A stretch of DNA of 22,354 nucleotides from a virus, in the IMG/VR virus record IMGVR_UViG_3300046368_000248, positions 1-22,354 of that record. The stretch is one strand, 5' to 3'. Made by a program: the position numbers and the translations under genes. The number at the start of each line of letters is the position of its first letter. The stretch's first letter is position 1. Below are positions 1 to 5,434 of the stretch, piece by piece. A model generated the notes under the pieces. The model was not told the origin of the DNA. It made no database searches and worked only from the letters and a program-made list of their open reading frames with translations.

Positions 1-1
1 G

Positions 2-649
2 GTGCTAAGAAATTTTGGCGCCATTCAACCTAACATCGTAGTCAACCCTGGTTCGACTATTTCAACACTGGCAGAGGCAAAACACATCTTAGCAGAAGCT
101 CAGATTGAACAGTCCTTTGATTCTGAATTCGGTATCTATGACGTGAATGAATTCCTTTCTGCTCACAGTCTCATTGAAGACCCCGAGCTAGAATTTCTTG
201 ATAGTCATGTTACTCTTAAATCCGGCACAGCAAGTGTGAAATATCATTTTGCTGATAAAGAAATTCTGACAAAGAAGACAAAGGATATTAACATGCCTCC
301 GTCTGACATGACATTTGATTTCACCGATGAATCGATTCAAGCCATTCGTCGTGCAGCATCAAGTCTGAGCCTCGACTCTCCTTCACTATCTCTTTCAGTA
401 GATGGTGGAAAGGTTGTTGCAAAGGTTCTTTGCTCACAGAACCCATCATCCAATAGTTATTCTATAGAGGTTGGAGATTATAGTGGCGAAGAGAATGGTT
501 CTGATTATCGTTTCAATATTGATAATCTTAAACTTATTGGTGGCGATTACGAAGTGAACATTACCAACAAATTGATTTCCAATTGGAAACACAAAACAAA
601 GAATGTCCAATATTGGATCGCTCTAGATAAATCCACAAACATTGCTTAA
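2..649 (+). CDS. 45: Sliding clamp gp45, 5' end cut by window edge
   Basis: Processivity clamp of the T4-type replisome. It encircles DNA, tethers polymerase gp43, and in T4 also activates late transcription. The visible 215 residues begin VLRNFGAIQPNIVV, which lines up with T4 gp45 residues at about position 11 (LLKNFATINSGIML). The GTG at base 2 is therefore probably an internal valine codon, with about ten residues lying left of the window. The C-terminal half keeps gp45-like stretches (LxLxVDGGKVVAKV, SIEVGDYSGE, FNIDNLKLIGGDYEVNI, VQYWIALD). T4 gp45 has 228 residues, so the protein is nearly complete here. The next gene begins 4 nt after the stop. In T4 the order is 45-44-62; here a small gene and a terminator separate 45 from 44. 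Family assignment is by recalled similarity. Confidence 0.9.
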   Translation: MLRNFGAIQPNIVVNPGSTISTLAEAKHILAEAQIEQSFDSEFGIYDVNEFLSAHSLIEDPELEFLDSHVTLKSGTASVKYHFADKEILTKKTKDINMPPSDMTFDFTDESIQAIRRAASSLSLDSPSLSLSVDGGKVVAKVLCSQNPSSNSYSIEVGDYSGEENGSDYRFNIDNLKLIGGDYEVNITNKLISNWKHKTKNVQYWIALDKSTNIA

Positions 650-653
650 TTAT

Positions 654-875
654 ATGGACGAAGAAAATAATGAACCATCGATCACGATAAATGATCTAAA
701 TTTATCCTTGCAGGTAATTGATATCTGCTCAGAACGCGGCGCCTTCAAGGGTGCCGAACTGAAAGATATTGGTATCTTGAGAGATAAATTATATGCATTC
801 ATCGAAGCTAATAAGCCCGCCGAAAGTGAAGAAGATGGCTCCGAAGAGTCTGAGTCTGAAGAGTCTTCTGATTAA
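654..875 (+). CDS. Small acidic conserved phage protein
   Basis: A 73-residue protein starting at the ATG 4 nt after the gp45 stop (an upstream in-frame TTG overlaps gp45 and is less likely). The core, roughly residues 15-50, has the pattern LNLSLQVIDICSERGAFKGAEL followed by IGILRDKL, and is probably helical. From recall, similar small proteins (VIDVCSxRGAFxxxEL) occur in aquatic T4-like phages with no known function. The last 20 residues are almost only E, S, D and G, a disordered acidic tail. It is presumably co-transcribed with gp45 and ends at a strong terminator. No Shine-Dalgarno sequence precedes it. Function unknown. Confidence 0.75.
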   Translation: MDEENNEPSITINDLNLSLQVIDICSERGAFKGAELKDIGILRDKLYAFIEANKPAESEEDGSEESESEESSD

Positions 876-878
876 AAT

Positions 879-911
879 AGAGGTGGTAGGAGCAAATCTT
901 ACCACCTCTTT
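879..911 (+). terminator. Rho-independent terminator after gp45 operon
   Basis: A ten-base perfect inverted repeat (AGAGGTGGTA / TACCACCTCT, 879-888 with 900-909) can extend inward by one G-U and two Watson-Crick pairs to a five-base loop at 892-896. A T-rich tail (TTTATT) follows. It lies directly after the small acidic gene and abuts the promoter of gp44, separating the gp45 and gp44 transcripts. Confidence 0.85.
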
Positions 912-912
912 A

Positions 913-940
913 TTGACATCCATTTGAATTAATATATTAT
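913..940 (+). promoter_or_regulatory. Sigma70-like promoter for gp44
   Basis: TTGACA at 913-918, a 16-nt spacer and TATTAT at 935-940. The start codon of gp44 begins 7 nt after the last base of the -10 box, the normal position of +1, so the transcript should be leaderless or nearly so. The -35 box overlaps the tail of the preceding terminator. Confidence 0.8.
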
Positions 941-946
941 TACATT

Positions 947-1888
947 ATGAAAGAAAATCTATTGTGGGTAGAAAAATACCGACCGCAAACCATTGAAGAT
1001 TGTGTCCTTCCATCTAAGTTGAAAACAACTTTCTTGGAATTTGTGAAAAACAATGATGTCCCAAACATCATTTTGGCTGGCCCTGCTGGAACAGGAAAGA
1101 CAACTATTGCCCGAGCATTGGCTAATGAACTCGGTCTTGATTGTCTTCTGATCAATGCCTCTGAAGAGAGTGGAATTGATACTCTTAGAAACAAGATCAA
1201 ACAGTTTGCTTCTTCCATGTCCCTTGATATGGAAAAGAAATACAAGCTGGTGATCCTTGATGAAGCCGACTATCTAAATGCTCAATCGACACAGCCGGCT
1301 CTTCGTGGCTTCATTGAAGAATTCTCTGGCAACTGTCGCTTTGTTCTGACCTGTAATTTCAAGAATCGTATTATCGAACCTCTTCATTCAAGATGCACCG
1401 TGATCGATTTCAACGAAGTGAAGATTAACGATCCAAAATTGTCTGCGACCTTTATGAAGAGGCTCCAGTTCATTCTTGAGAATCAGAAGATCGAATACAG
1501 CAAGCAGGCAATTGCCAATCTGATTATGAAACATGCACCAGACTGGCGACGTGTTATCAATGAGTGCCAGAGATATTCAACGTCTGGTACACTTACACCA
1601 GAGATTGTTACTACGGGTGAATCAGAAATTAATGAGTTGGTAAAACATCTGAAAGAAAAAGATTTTCGATCTATGAGGTCTTGGGCTGCCGCTAATTCTG
1701 ACATTGATTCATCTGTTGTCTTTCGGAGAATCTATGATACCAGTTATGATATCCTAGAATCTCAATCGATTCCACCAGTGATCTTAATATTGGCTGATTA
1801 TCAATACAAAGCAGCATTTGTTGCTGACCGTGAACTAAACTTGGTTGCATGTCTCACAGAGATTATGGGAACCGCGCAATTCAAATAA
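947..1888 (+). CDS. 44: Clamp loader large subunit gp44 (AAA+ ATPase)
   Basis: ATPase subunit of the T4-type clamp loader, which with gp62 opens and places the gp45 ring on primer-template DNA. The 313 residues (T4: 319) carry the RFC-like N-terminus LLWVEKYRPQTIEDCVLP, Walker A GPAGTGKTT at residues 45-53, Walker B VILDEAD around residue 103, sensor-1-like region FVLTCNF and the arginine-finger motif SRC near residue 149. The start at 947 is set by the promoter immediately upstream; there is no Shine-Dalgarno sequence, and translation probably starts at or near the 5' end of the mRNA. The stop codon overlaps the next ATG (TAATG). In T4, gp44 mRNA is a target of RegA, which is also encoded in this window. 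Confidence 0.95.
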   Translation: MKENLLWVEKYRPQTIEDCVLPSKLKTTFLEFVKNNDVPNIILAGPAGTGKTTIARALANELGLDCLLINASEESGIDTLRNKIKQFASSMSLDMEKKYKLVILDEADYLNAQSTQPALRGFIEEFSGNCRFVLTCNFKNRIIEPLHSRCTVIDFNEVKINDPKLSATFMKRLQFILENQKIEYSKQAIANLIMKHAPDWRRVINECQRYSTSGTLTPEIVTTGESEINELVKHLKEKDFRSMRSWAAANSDIDSSVVFRRIYDTSYDILESQSIPPVILILADYQYKAAFVADRELNLVACLTEIMGTAQFK

Positions 1889-2184
1889 TGAAATTTACAT
1901 ATAATACCACAGTAAAAGACATCCGCGAGAATACTGAATTAAAGTCTTTAGAGGAATATCCTGTTCAGATCACAACAGATTCATATTACTTACGAATGGG
2001 TAAACATGAAGATTGGTTTTATGTTGAATGGGATAAACATAATTATTTCACAGAAATGCTCAATCAAAATAGATTAGGCTCAACAGATACAGTAGAAAAT
2101 GTGATGAATAAAATTAAAGAATATAAAGAGCAAAATAGTTCAGGTAAACATGCCTTCTATTTCTCAGAATTCTTTTTTGGTTAA
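1888..2184 (+). CDS. Small protein of unknown function between gp44 and gp62
   Basis: A 98-residue protein, MKFTYNTTVKDIRENTEL onward, whose ATG overlaps the gp44 stop as TAATG, pointing to translational coupling. It is rich in aromatic and charged residues (DSYYLRMGKHEDWFYVEWDKHNYF), has a likely helical segment VENVMNKIKEYKEQN, and ends in the aromatic run FYFSEFFFG. No domain is recognised. It and the following GIY-YIG-like gene interrupt the 44-62 pair that is adjacent in T4, and both look more AT-rich than gp44, so they may have arrived together. Longer versions starting inside gp44 are less likely. Confidence 0.65.
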   Translation: MKFTYNTTVKDIRENTELKSLEEYPVQITTDSYYLRMGKHEDWFYVEWDKHNYFTEMLNQNRLGSTDTVENVMNKIKEYKEQNSSGKHAFYFSEFFFG

Positions 2185-2197
2185 ATTAAAATATATT

Positions 2198-2743
2198 ATG
2201 GAAGACAAAATTAAGAAAGTGATTGATTGGATGCCAGTGATGGAAATTCCAACTTGTAAGAGTAAAAAGTATGATGAACTTGGTGGAGAAATGTGTGGCG
2301 TATATCAATTTGCCGTCGATAAAGATATTAAAGAAATTGGAGATGCTATCATACATGAAAAGATAGGGTATAATGGTCGGAGTGATAATATACTAGGTCG
2401 TACCTATGGTATGAGAACAAAAAAAGGCAAGCACGGCGCAAGACATTATTGTGATCAGAATGATATAGATAGAAATACAGTTTATGTTCGGTATCTATTG
2501 ACTGAATCTACCGAAGATGCTCAAACACTTGAAAAAGATATTCATAAACAAACAGAAGAGACAGTATCACATGGATACAAATATGCTTGGGTGGAGGCTT
2601 CGGGTGGTCTTGATGGTGCCACAACATATATATTATCTCTCATCAGCGAGTTGAATTCAATTGATATACAAAACATTGTAATTGAGGCTCGACAAATGGG
2701 AATAGATAAATATACTGAAGAGATGCATTATGACACCGTTTGA
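2198..2743 (+). CDS. GIY-YIG-like endonuclease-fold protein
   Basis: A 181-residue protein from the ATG at 2198. Residues 33-112 match the GIY-YIG nuclease layout: GVY at 34-36 (for GIY), IGYNG at 56-60 (for YIG), arginines at 68 and 73 in a helix-like stretch, a region with HGARHYC, and a glutamate at about 112 in AQTLEKDIH, where the metal-binding Glu is expected. T4-like phages often carry free-standing GIY-YIG homing endonucleases near replication genes, and this one sits between the two clamp loader genes, which fits an intron-less homing endonuclease. No extra DNA-binding domain is obvious. A non-mobile GIY-YIG protein is the alternative. Its 3' end overlaps gp62 by 14 nt, so gp62 translation is probably coupled to it. 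Confidence 0.65.
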   Translation: MEDKIKKVIDWMPVMEIPTCKSKKYDELGGEMCGVYQFAVDKDIKEIGDAIIHEKIGYNGRSDNILGRTYGMRTKKGKHGARHYCDQNDIDRNTVYVRYLLTESTEDAQTLEKDIHKQTEETVSHGYKYAWVEASGGLDGATTYILSLISELNSIDIQNIVIEARQMGIDKYTEEMHYDTV

Positions 2744-3137
2744 TTTTCTAAATTCAATTAATGAGAAGAAGGCTTATCTGTTTGATGATGTTCGGGCAGA
2801 TAACTCTGGTGAAGCATCCAATTTAGATTCTGTCGATCGTAAGTATCCACCTTTCATGATAAATCGTGGTCTCTCATACTTCATCGATACAGTAATGTTG
2901 GCGAATGAAATGAATGAACGATTCGAACTTGCCAAGAAGATGCAATATGATTTCTTATACCATGGTGTGAGAAGGAAACGCAGATTCTCGAAATGGGCTA
3001 AGAAGCCCAAGGATAGCAAAGATATTGAATTGATTAAAGAAGCATACTCTTGTAGCCGAGAAAAAGCAGAAGGGGTTTATGATCTTATAGACATGAAGAA
3101 ACTTCGCAAGTTTATGGATAAAGGAGGTTCGAAGTGA
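2730..3137 (+). CDS. 62: Clamp loader small subunit gp62
   Basis: Non-ATPase subunit of the clamp loader, partner of gp44. The 135-residue protein begins MTPFDFLNSINEKKAYLFDD and contains YPPFMINRGLSYFIDTVMLANEMN and KMQYDFLYHGVRRKRRFSKWAK. From recall, this is the pattern of the short gp62 proteins of aquatic T4-like phages; T4 gp62 itself is longer (about 187 residues) and shares the GKRYGKWAK-like basic motif. The start ATG lies inside the end of the GIY-YIG-like gene. Its end contains AAGGAGG, which serves as the ribosome binding site of the next gene, and its stop overlaps that gene's GTG start. Confidence 0.85.
   Translation: MTPFDFLNSINEKKAYLFDDVRADNSGEASNLDSVDRKYPPFMINRGLSYFIDTVMLANEMNERFELAKKMQYDFLYHGVRRKRRFSKWAKKPKDSKDIELIKEAYSCSREKAEGVYDLIDMKKLRKFMDKGGSK
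3121..3127 (+). promoter_or_regulatory. Strong Shine-Dalgarno site deciding a GTG start
   Basis: AAGGAGG, 6 nt before the GTG at 3134. It lies inside the last codons of gp62 and is one of few strong ribosome binding sites in the window. It supports GTG as the start of the glycosyltransferase gene. Confidence 0.8.
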
Positions 3138-3865
3138 AAGCATTTGTCATAACATTAAAAGGAATCAAAGAATCGGAACAATCAGCACAAAAGACCATCG
3201 CCAGTGCTAGGGAACATGGATATGATGTCAGTATATTCAATGCTGTAAAACCAAAAGACAATCCTTTACAAATATTCAATAAGCACGGAATCGAAATGCA
3301 AGGTTGGATTAAAGATCACAATCCTGCTGCTCTGGCTTGTTGGGCTTCTCATTTTCTATTATGGAAGAAGTGTGTAGAAAAGAATGAACCTTTTCTTATA
3401 TTAGAACATGATGCAATAGTTGAAAATGTATTTCCAGCCCATCTTATAAAGAGAGTAAAACAGATAGTAAACCTCGGGGCGCCGGGCTACATAGATTCAA
3501 TAAAGGACATAGATAAAATCGAATATCTTAGAAAGGGTTTGGGTAGACTCAGATCAAATCATAAATTCTGCGGAACCCATGGTTACATAGTAACACCTGG
3601 GGTAGATGAAATAATTGAGCACATGGAATCAGATGTAGTAACAAGTGCCATTGATTATTATCTGAATAATAATAGATTCCCAAAATTACAAGAATATATT
3701 CCCTGGTGTATTTCTGCCGAAAGTAATTTCTCTACTATTCAATATGAGGCACCCAAGCACTTTACTGGAATGGAATTCAAAAAACTTCGTTATCTCATCG
3801 ATCCAACCACAGGAAAACACCTTGAAATTAATGAAGAACTTGATACGATTACCCGAAAAAACTAA
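3134..3865 (+). CDS. Glycosyltransferase family 25-like protein
   Basis: A 243-residue protein starting at GTG (GTGA overlap with gp62) after a strong Shine-Dalgarno site. The N-terminus AFVITLKGIKESEQSA and later VSIFNAVKP match the start of family 25 (LPS-type) glycosyltransferases. Residues 64-94 hold the other hallmarks: PAALACWASHFLLWKKC (the G-C-x-x-SH region) and FLILEHDAIVE (the ILEDDA metal/nucleotide-sugar motif). The first Asp of the usual DD pair is His here (EHD). Further on, GTHGYIVTPG fits the acceptor-side region. The target could be a host surface sugar, a phage protein or DNA. T4 has no counterpart at this position. Family confidence is moderate to high; substrate unknown. 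Confidence 0.75.
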   Translation: MKAFVITLKGIKESEQSAQKTIASAREHGYDVSIFNAVKPKDNPLQIFNKHGIEMQGWIKDHNPAALACWASHFLLWKKCVEKNEPFLILEHDAIVENVFPAHLIKRVKQIVNLGAPGYIDSIKDIDKIEYLRKGLGRLRSNHKFCGTHGYIVTPGVDEIIEHMESDVVTSAIDYYLNNNRFPKLQEYIPWCISAESNFSTIQYEAPKHFTGMEFKKLRYLIDPTTGKHLEINEELDTITRKN

Positions 3866-3869
3866 AAGT

Positions 3870-3877
3870 TATAAATA
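3870..3877 (+). promoter_or_regulatory. T4-type late promoter TATAAATA before regA
   Basis: Exact TATAAATA in the short gap after the glycosyltransferase. In T4 this single box is the late promoter read by the gp55/gp33/gp45-modified polymerase. It ends 5 nt before the first ATG of regA, so a late transcript would start almost on that codon. Confidence 0.7.
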
Positions 3878-3882
3878 GACCT

Positions 3883-4305
3883 ATGAATGATGATACAATT
3901 ATAGAATGGTCGCCTAATGATATGGTCGAGGTCTTACTGTCTGAACCCGATGATTTCTTAAAGATAAAGGAAACACTTACCCGCATAGGTATTTCCTCTA
4001 AGAAGAACCACAATACTCTATTTCAGAGTTGCCATATCTTACATAAACAAGGGCGATACTTCATTGTACATTTTAAGGAATTATTCATGCTTGATGGTAA
4101 ACCTTCTAACTTTTCAGTCAATGATCAAGGTAGAAGAAATACAATTGTAACCCTACTGAGTGATTGGGGATTATTAAATATTGTAAATGAAAATCAAACA
4201 ACAAATGTAGCGCCAATAAGAAGTATCAAAATAATTTCACATAAGGATAAAGCCGAATGGACATTGGAAACAAAATATTCAATTGGTAATACAAAATCCG
4301 TATAA
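3883..4305 (+). CDS. regA: Translational repressor RegA
   Basis: RNA-binding protein that represses translation of T4 early mRNAs (including 44 and 45) by binding near their start codons. The match to T4 RegA is strong along the length: EPDDFLKIKETLTRIGI, TLFQSCHILHKQGRYFIVHFKELFMLDGK, RRNTIVTLLSDWGLLNIV, and the C-terminal KIISHKDKAEWTLETKYSIGN. The 140-residue form has 13 extra residues relative to T4; the internal ATG at 3922 (MVEVLLSEPDDFLK) aligns with the T4 start (MIEITLKKPEDFLK) and may be the true start. Neither has a clear Shine-Dalgarno site. In T4 regA follows 62; here the glycosyltransferase intervenes and a late-type promoter precedes it. The stop overlaps the next late promoter. 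Confidence 0.93.
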   Translation: MNDDTIIEWSPNDMVEVLLSEPDDFLKIKETLTRIGISSKKNHNTLFQSCHILHKQGRYFIVHFKELFMLDGKPSNFSVNDQGRRNTIVTLLSDWGLLNIVNENQTTNVAPIRSIKIISHKDKAEWTLETKYSIGNTKSV

Positions 4306-4308
4306 ATA
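4301..4308 (+). promoter_or_regulatory. T4-type late promoter TATAAATA before hsp20
   Basis: Exact TATAAATA overlapping the regA stop codon. Transcription should begin near 4314, giving an hsp20 leader of about 78 nt, the longest leader in the window and the only one with clear structure. Confidence 0.75.
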
Positions 4309-4311
4309 ACT

Positions 4312-4358
4312 TTCAAGGTCACACGACGTGATCTTGAACGAGATGCCGTAAGGGTCTC
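4312..4358 (+). promoter_or_regulatory. Structured hsp20 5' leader (two hairpins)
   Basis: A ten-pair stem TTCAAGGTCA / TGATCTTGAA (4312-4321 with 4329-4338, one G-U pair, seven-base loop) lies at the expected 5' end of the late transcript. A second, weaker hairpin follows with GAGA at 4340-4343 and TCTC at 4355-4358 plus an inner CC/GG. The Shine-Dalgarno site lies 22 nt further on. This could be an mRNA-stabilising 5' hairpin or part of a thermosensor; structure is seen, function is inferred. Confidence 0.5.
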
Positions 4359-4379
4359 ACAACACATAACCTGCCTAAT

Positions 4380-4384
4380 GGAGG
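4380..4384 (+). promoter_or_regulatory. Shine-Dalgarno site of hsp20
   Basis: GGAGG, 7 nt before the ATG at 4392. It contrasts with the mostly SD-less starts of the early genes in this window. Confidence 0.8.
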
Positions 4385-4391
4385 AAAATAA

Positions 4392-4844
4392 ATGACTAAT
4401 ACAAATACATGGCCAGGTCAAACCTGGACTATCGGTTTCGATTCTATGTTTAATAGACTCGAAAAATTAAATGAAAAACAATCTGGTTATCCGCCCCACA
4501 ATGTGGTGAAGCATGATGATGACCGATTTGAAATTGCTATCGCAGTTGCTGGATTCAACGAAAAAGATTTAACCGTTGAACAAGAGGAAAATGTTCTTAC
4601 CATCGCATCTAAGGATGTTGATCTAAATGGTGATAAAGAATATATTCATAAAGGCATCGCAACACGCAAGTTCAAGAAAGCTTTCACACTCGGTGAATAC
4701 ATCGAAGTGAAAGAGGTTGCTCTCATTGATGGTATTCTCTCAGTTTTTCTTGAGAAGAATATTCCAGAAGAGAAGAAACCAAAATCATTCAAGATAAACA
4801 ATACTCGTGAAGGGTCTTCCGATCCAGAGTTTCTATCTGAATAA
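4392..4844 (+). CDS. Small heat-shock protein Hsp20 (alpha-crystallin domain)
   Basis: ATP-independent chaperone that holds unfolding proteins in the cytoplasm. Of 150 residues, roughly 38-135 form the alpha-crystallin domain: YPPHNVVKHDDDRFEIAIAVAGFNEKDLTVEQEENVLTI, IHKGIATRKFKKAFTLGEYIEVKEVALIDG and the signature GILSVFLEKNIPEEKKPK (G-x-L-x-V-x-L-x-x-x-I-P). The tail has FKIN, a possible I/V-x-I/V-like oligomer contact, and an acidic end. The N-terminus FDSMFNRLEKL is typical. Hsp20 genes are common in aquatic T4-like phages and are thought to assist capsid protein folding or stress survival. The late promoter, structured leader and good Shine-Dalgarno site indicate strong late expression. 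Confidence 0.95.
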   Translation: MTNTNTWPGQTWTIGFDSMFNRLEKLNEKQSGYPPHNVVKHDDDRFEIAIAVAGFNEKDLTVEQEENVLTIASKDVDLNGDKEYIHKGIATRKFKKAFTLGEYIEVKEVALIDGILSVFLEKNIPEEKKPKSFKINNTREGSSDPEFLSE

Positions 4845-4897
4845 AACAAACAAACAAAGATGTAGTGAATATCTATGTCAAAAATAAAAAATATAAT

Positions 4898-5035
4898 ATG
4901 AAAAAAACAACAATCATTAAATGGGTCATCGGAGCAGCAGTGCTCTATGCAGCCTATGTATTCTTCTTCACCGGTTCCGATTGTGAACCACAAGAAGCAG
5001 TGAAATTGATGAGTGACCTACAAGTCTTTGTCTAA
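4898..5035 (+). CDS. Small single-pass membrane peptide
   Basis: A 45-residue peptide, MKKTTIIKWVIGAAVLYAAYVFFF followed by TGSDCEPQEAVKLMSDLQVFV. A positively charged N-terminus and one hydrophobic segment (about residues 9-24) predict an inner-membrane anchor with a short acidic outer tail bearing one Cys. The Cys is not in a clear lipobox. No Shine-Dalgarno site. It sits between hsp20 and a strong terminator, so it probably shares the hsp20 transcript. Function unknown. Coding is supported by the fit of stop and terminator and by composition only. Confidence 0.55.
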   Translation: MKKTTIIKWVIGAAVLYAAYVFFFTGSDCEPQEAVKLMSDLQVFV

Positions 5036-5044
5036 ATAAACAAC

Positions 5045-5075
5045 GATGGGGTGGGCTTATCTCACCCCATCATTT
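5045..5075 (+). terminator. Rho-independent terminator after hsp20 unit
   Basis: A perfect nine-base inverted repeat GATGGGGTG / CACCCCATC (5045-5053 with 5063-5071), extendable by one G-U and one G-C pair to a five-base loop, then ATTTCAT. The T-tract is short. The position after the membrane peptide fits the end of the late hsp20 transcript. Confidence 0.75.
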
Positions 5076-5098
5076 CATAATACAAACACAAACACACA

Positions 5099-5338
5099 AT
5101 GAGCGATAAAAACCCATACGAAATCCGCCTTGAAATTCTTCAAATGGCAAAGGATTTACTATATGAAGCATGGAATGCGAAGAATTTTGCATTACAAGAT
5201 CACTATAATATGAAAATGCAACGTGCAATGGAAACTGAATCAGAGCTTCCAGCTCCTTATGAGCCTGTGCCATTTCCTAGTGAGAAAGATATAATCATCA
5301 AAGCCCGAGAACTCAATGAGTTCGTGAGCAACGGATAG
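5099..5338 (+). CDS. Conserved small phage protein (KNPYEIRLEILQMAKDLL type)
   Basis: A 79-residue protein starting MSDKNPYEIRLEILQMAKDLLYEAW. The N-terminal half is a likely amphipathic helix; the second half has the Pro-rich stretch ELPAPYEPVPFP followed by SEKDIIIKARELNEFV. From recall, small proteins with NPYxIRLExLxMAKD at the N-terminus and a KAxEL-x-x-FV end occur in aquatic T4-like phages without a known function. No promoter or Shine-Dalgarno sequence is clear between the upstream terminator and the ATG (the gap is CA-repeat-like). A strong terminator follows. Confidence 0.75.
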   Translation: MSDKNPYEIRLEILQMAKDLLYEAWNAKNFALQDHYNMKMQRAMETESELPAPYEPVPFPSEKDIIIKARELNEFVSNG

Positions 5339-5348
5339 TATTAAATGC

Positions 5349-5389
5349 AGAAACCCCTTGTCATTATTTGATAAGGGGTTTCTTTCTTT
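5349..5389 (+). terminator. Strong Rho-independent terminator upstream of gp43
   Basis: AGAAACCCCTT pairs with AAGGGGTTTCT (5349-5359 with 5373-5383). The stem extends inward through G-U and TCA/TGA pairs to about 15 pairs with a five-base loop at 5364-5368, followed by TTCTTTC. It isolates gp43 from the upstream genes. Confidence 0.85.
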
Positions 5390-5399
5390 CATTTCAGGC

Positions 5400-5427
5400 T
5401 TTACAAACTTCTATAATTTGATATAAT
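5400..5427 (+). promoter_or_regulatory. Sigma70-like promoter for gp43
   Basis: TTTACA at 5400-5405, 16-nt spacer, TATAAT at 5422-5427 preceded by TGA (extended -10). The gp43 ATG begins 8 nt after the -10 box, so a leaderless transcript is predicted. The sequence closely resembles the promoters ending at 11342 and 11884 (CTTTACAAA...TGATATAAT). Confidence 0.8.
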
Positions 5428-5434
5428 CATATAC

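Noticed and set aside
2-4. GTG at base 2 as the real start of gp45
   Set aside because: Alignment in memory with T4 gp45 places this codon at about residue 10-11, so the gene continues to the left of the window.
940-1245. 101-codon open frame on the minus strand
   Set aside because: It is the antisense of the gp44 Walker A region and has no signals of its own.
4892-4897. TATAAT directly before the ATG at 4898
   Set aside because: There is no -35 box at a proper distance and the box touches the start codon, so it cannot be that gene's promoter; AT-rich chance is likely.
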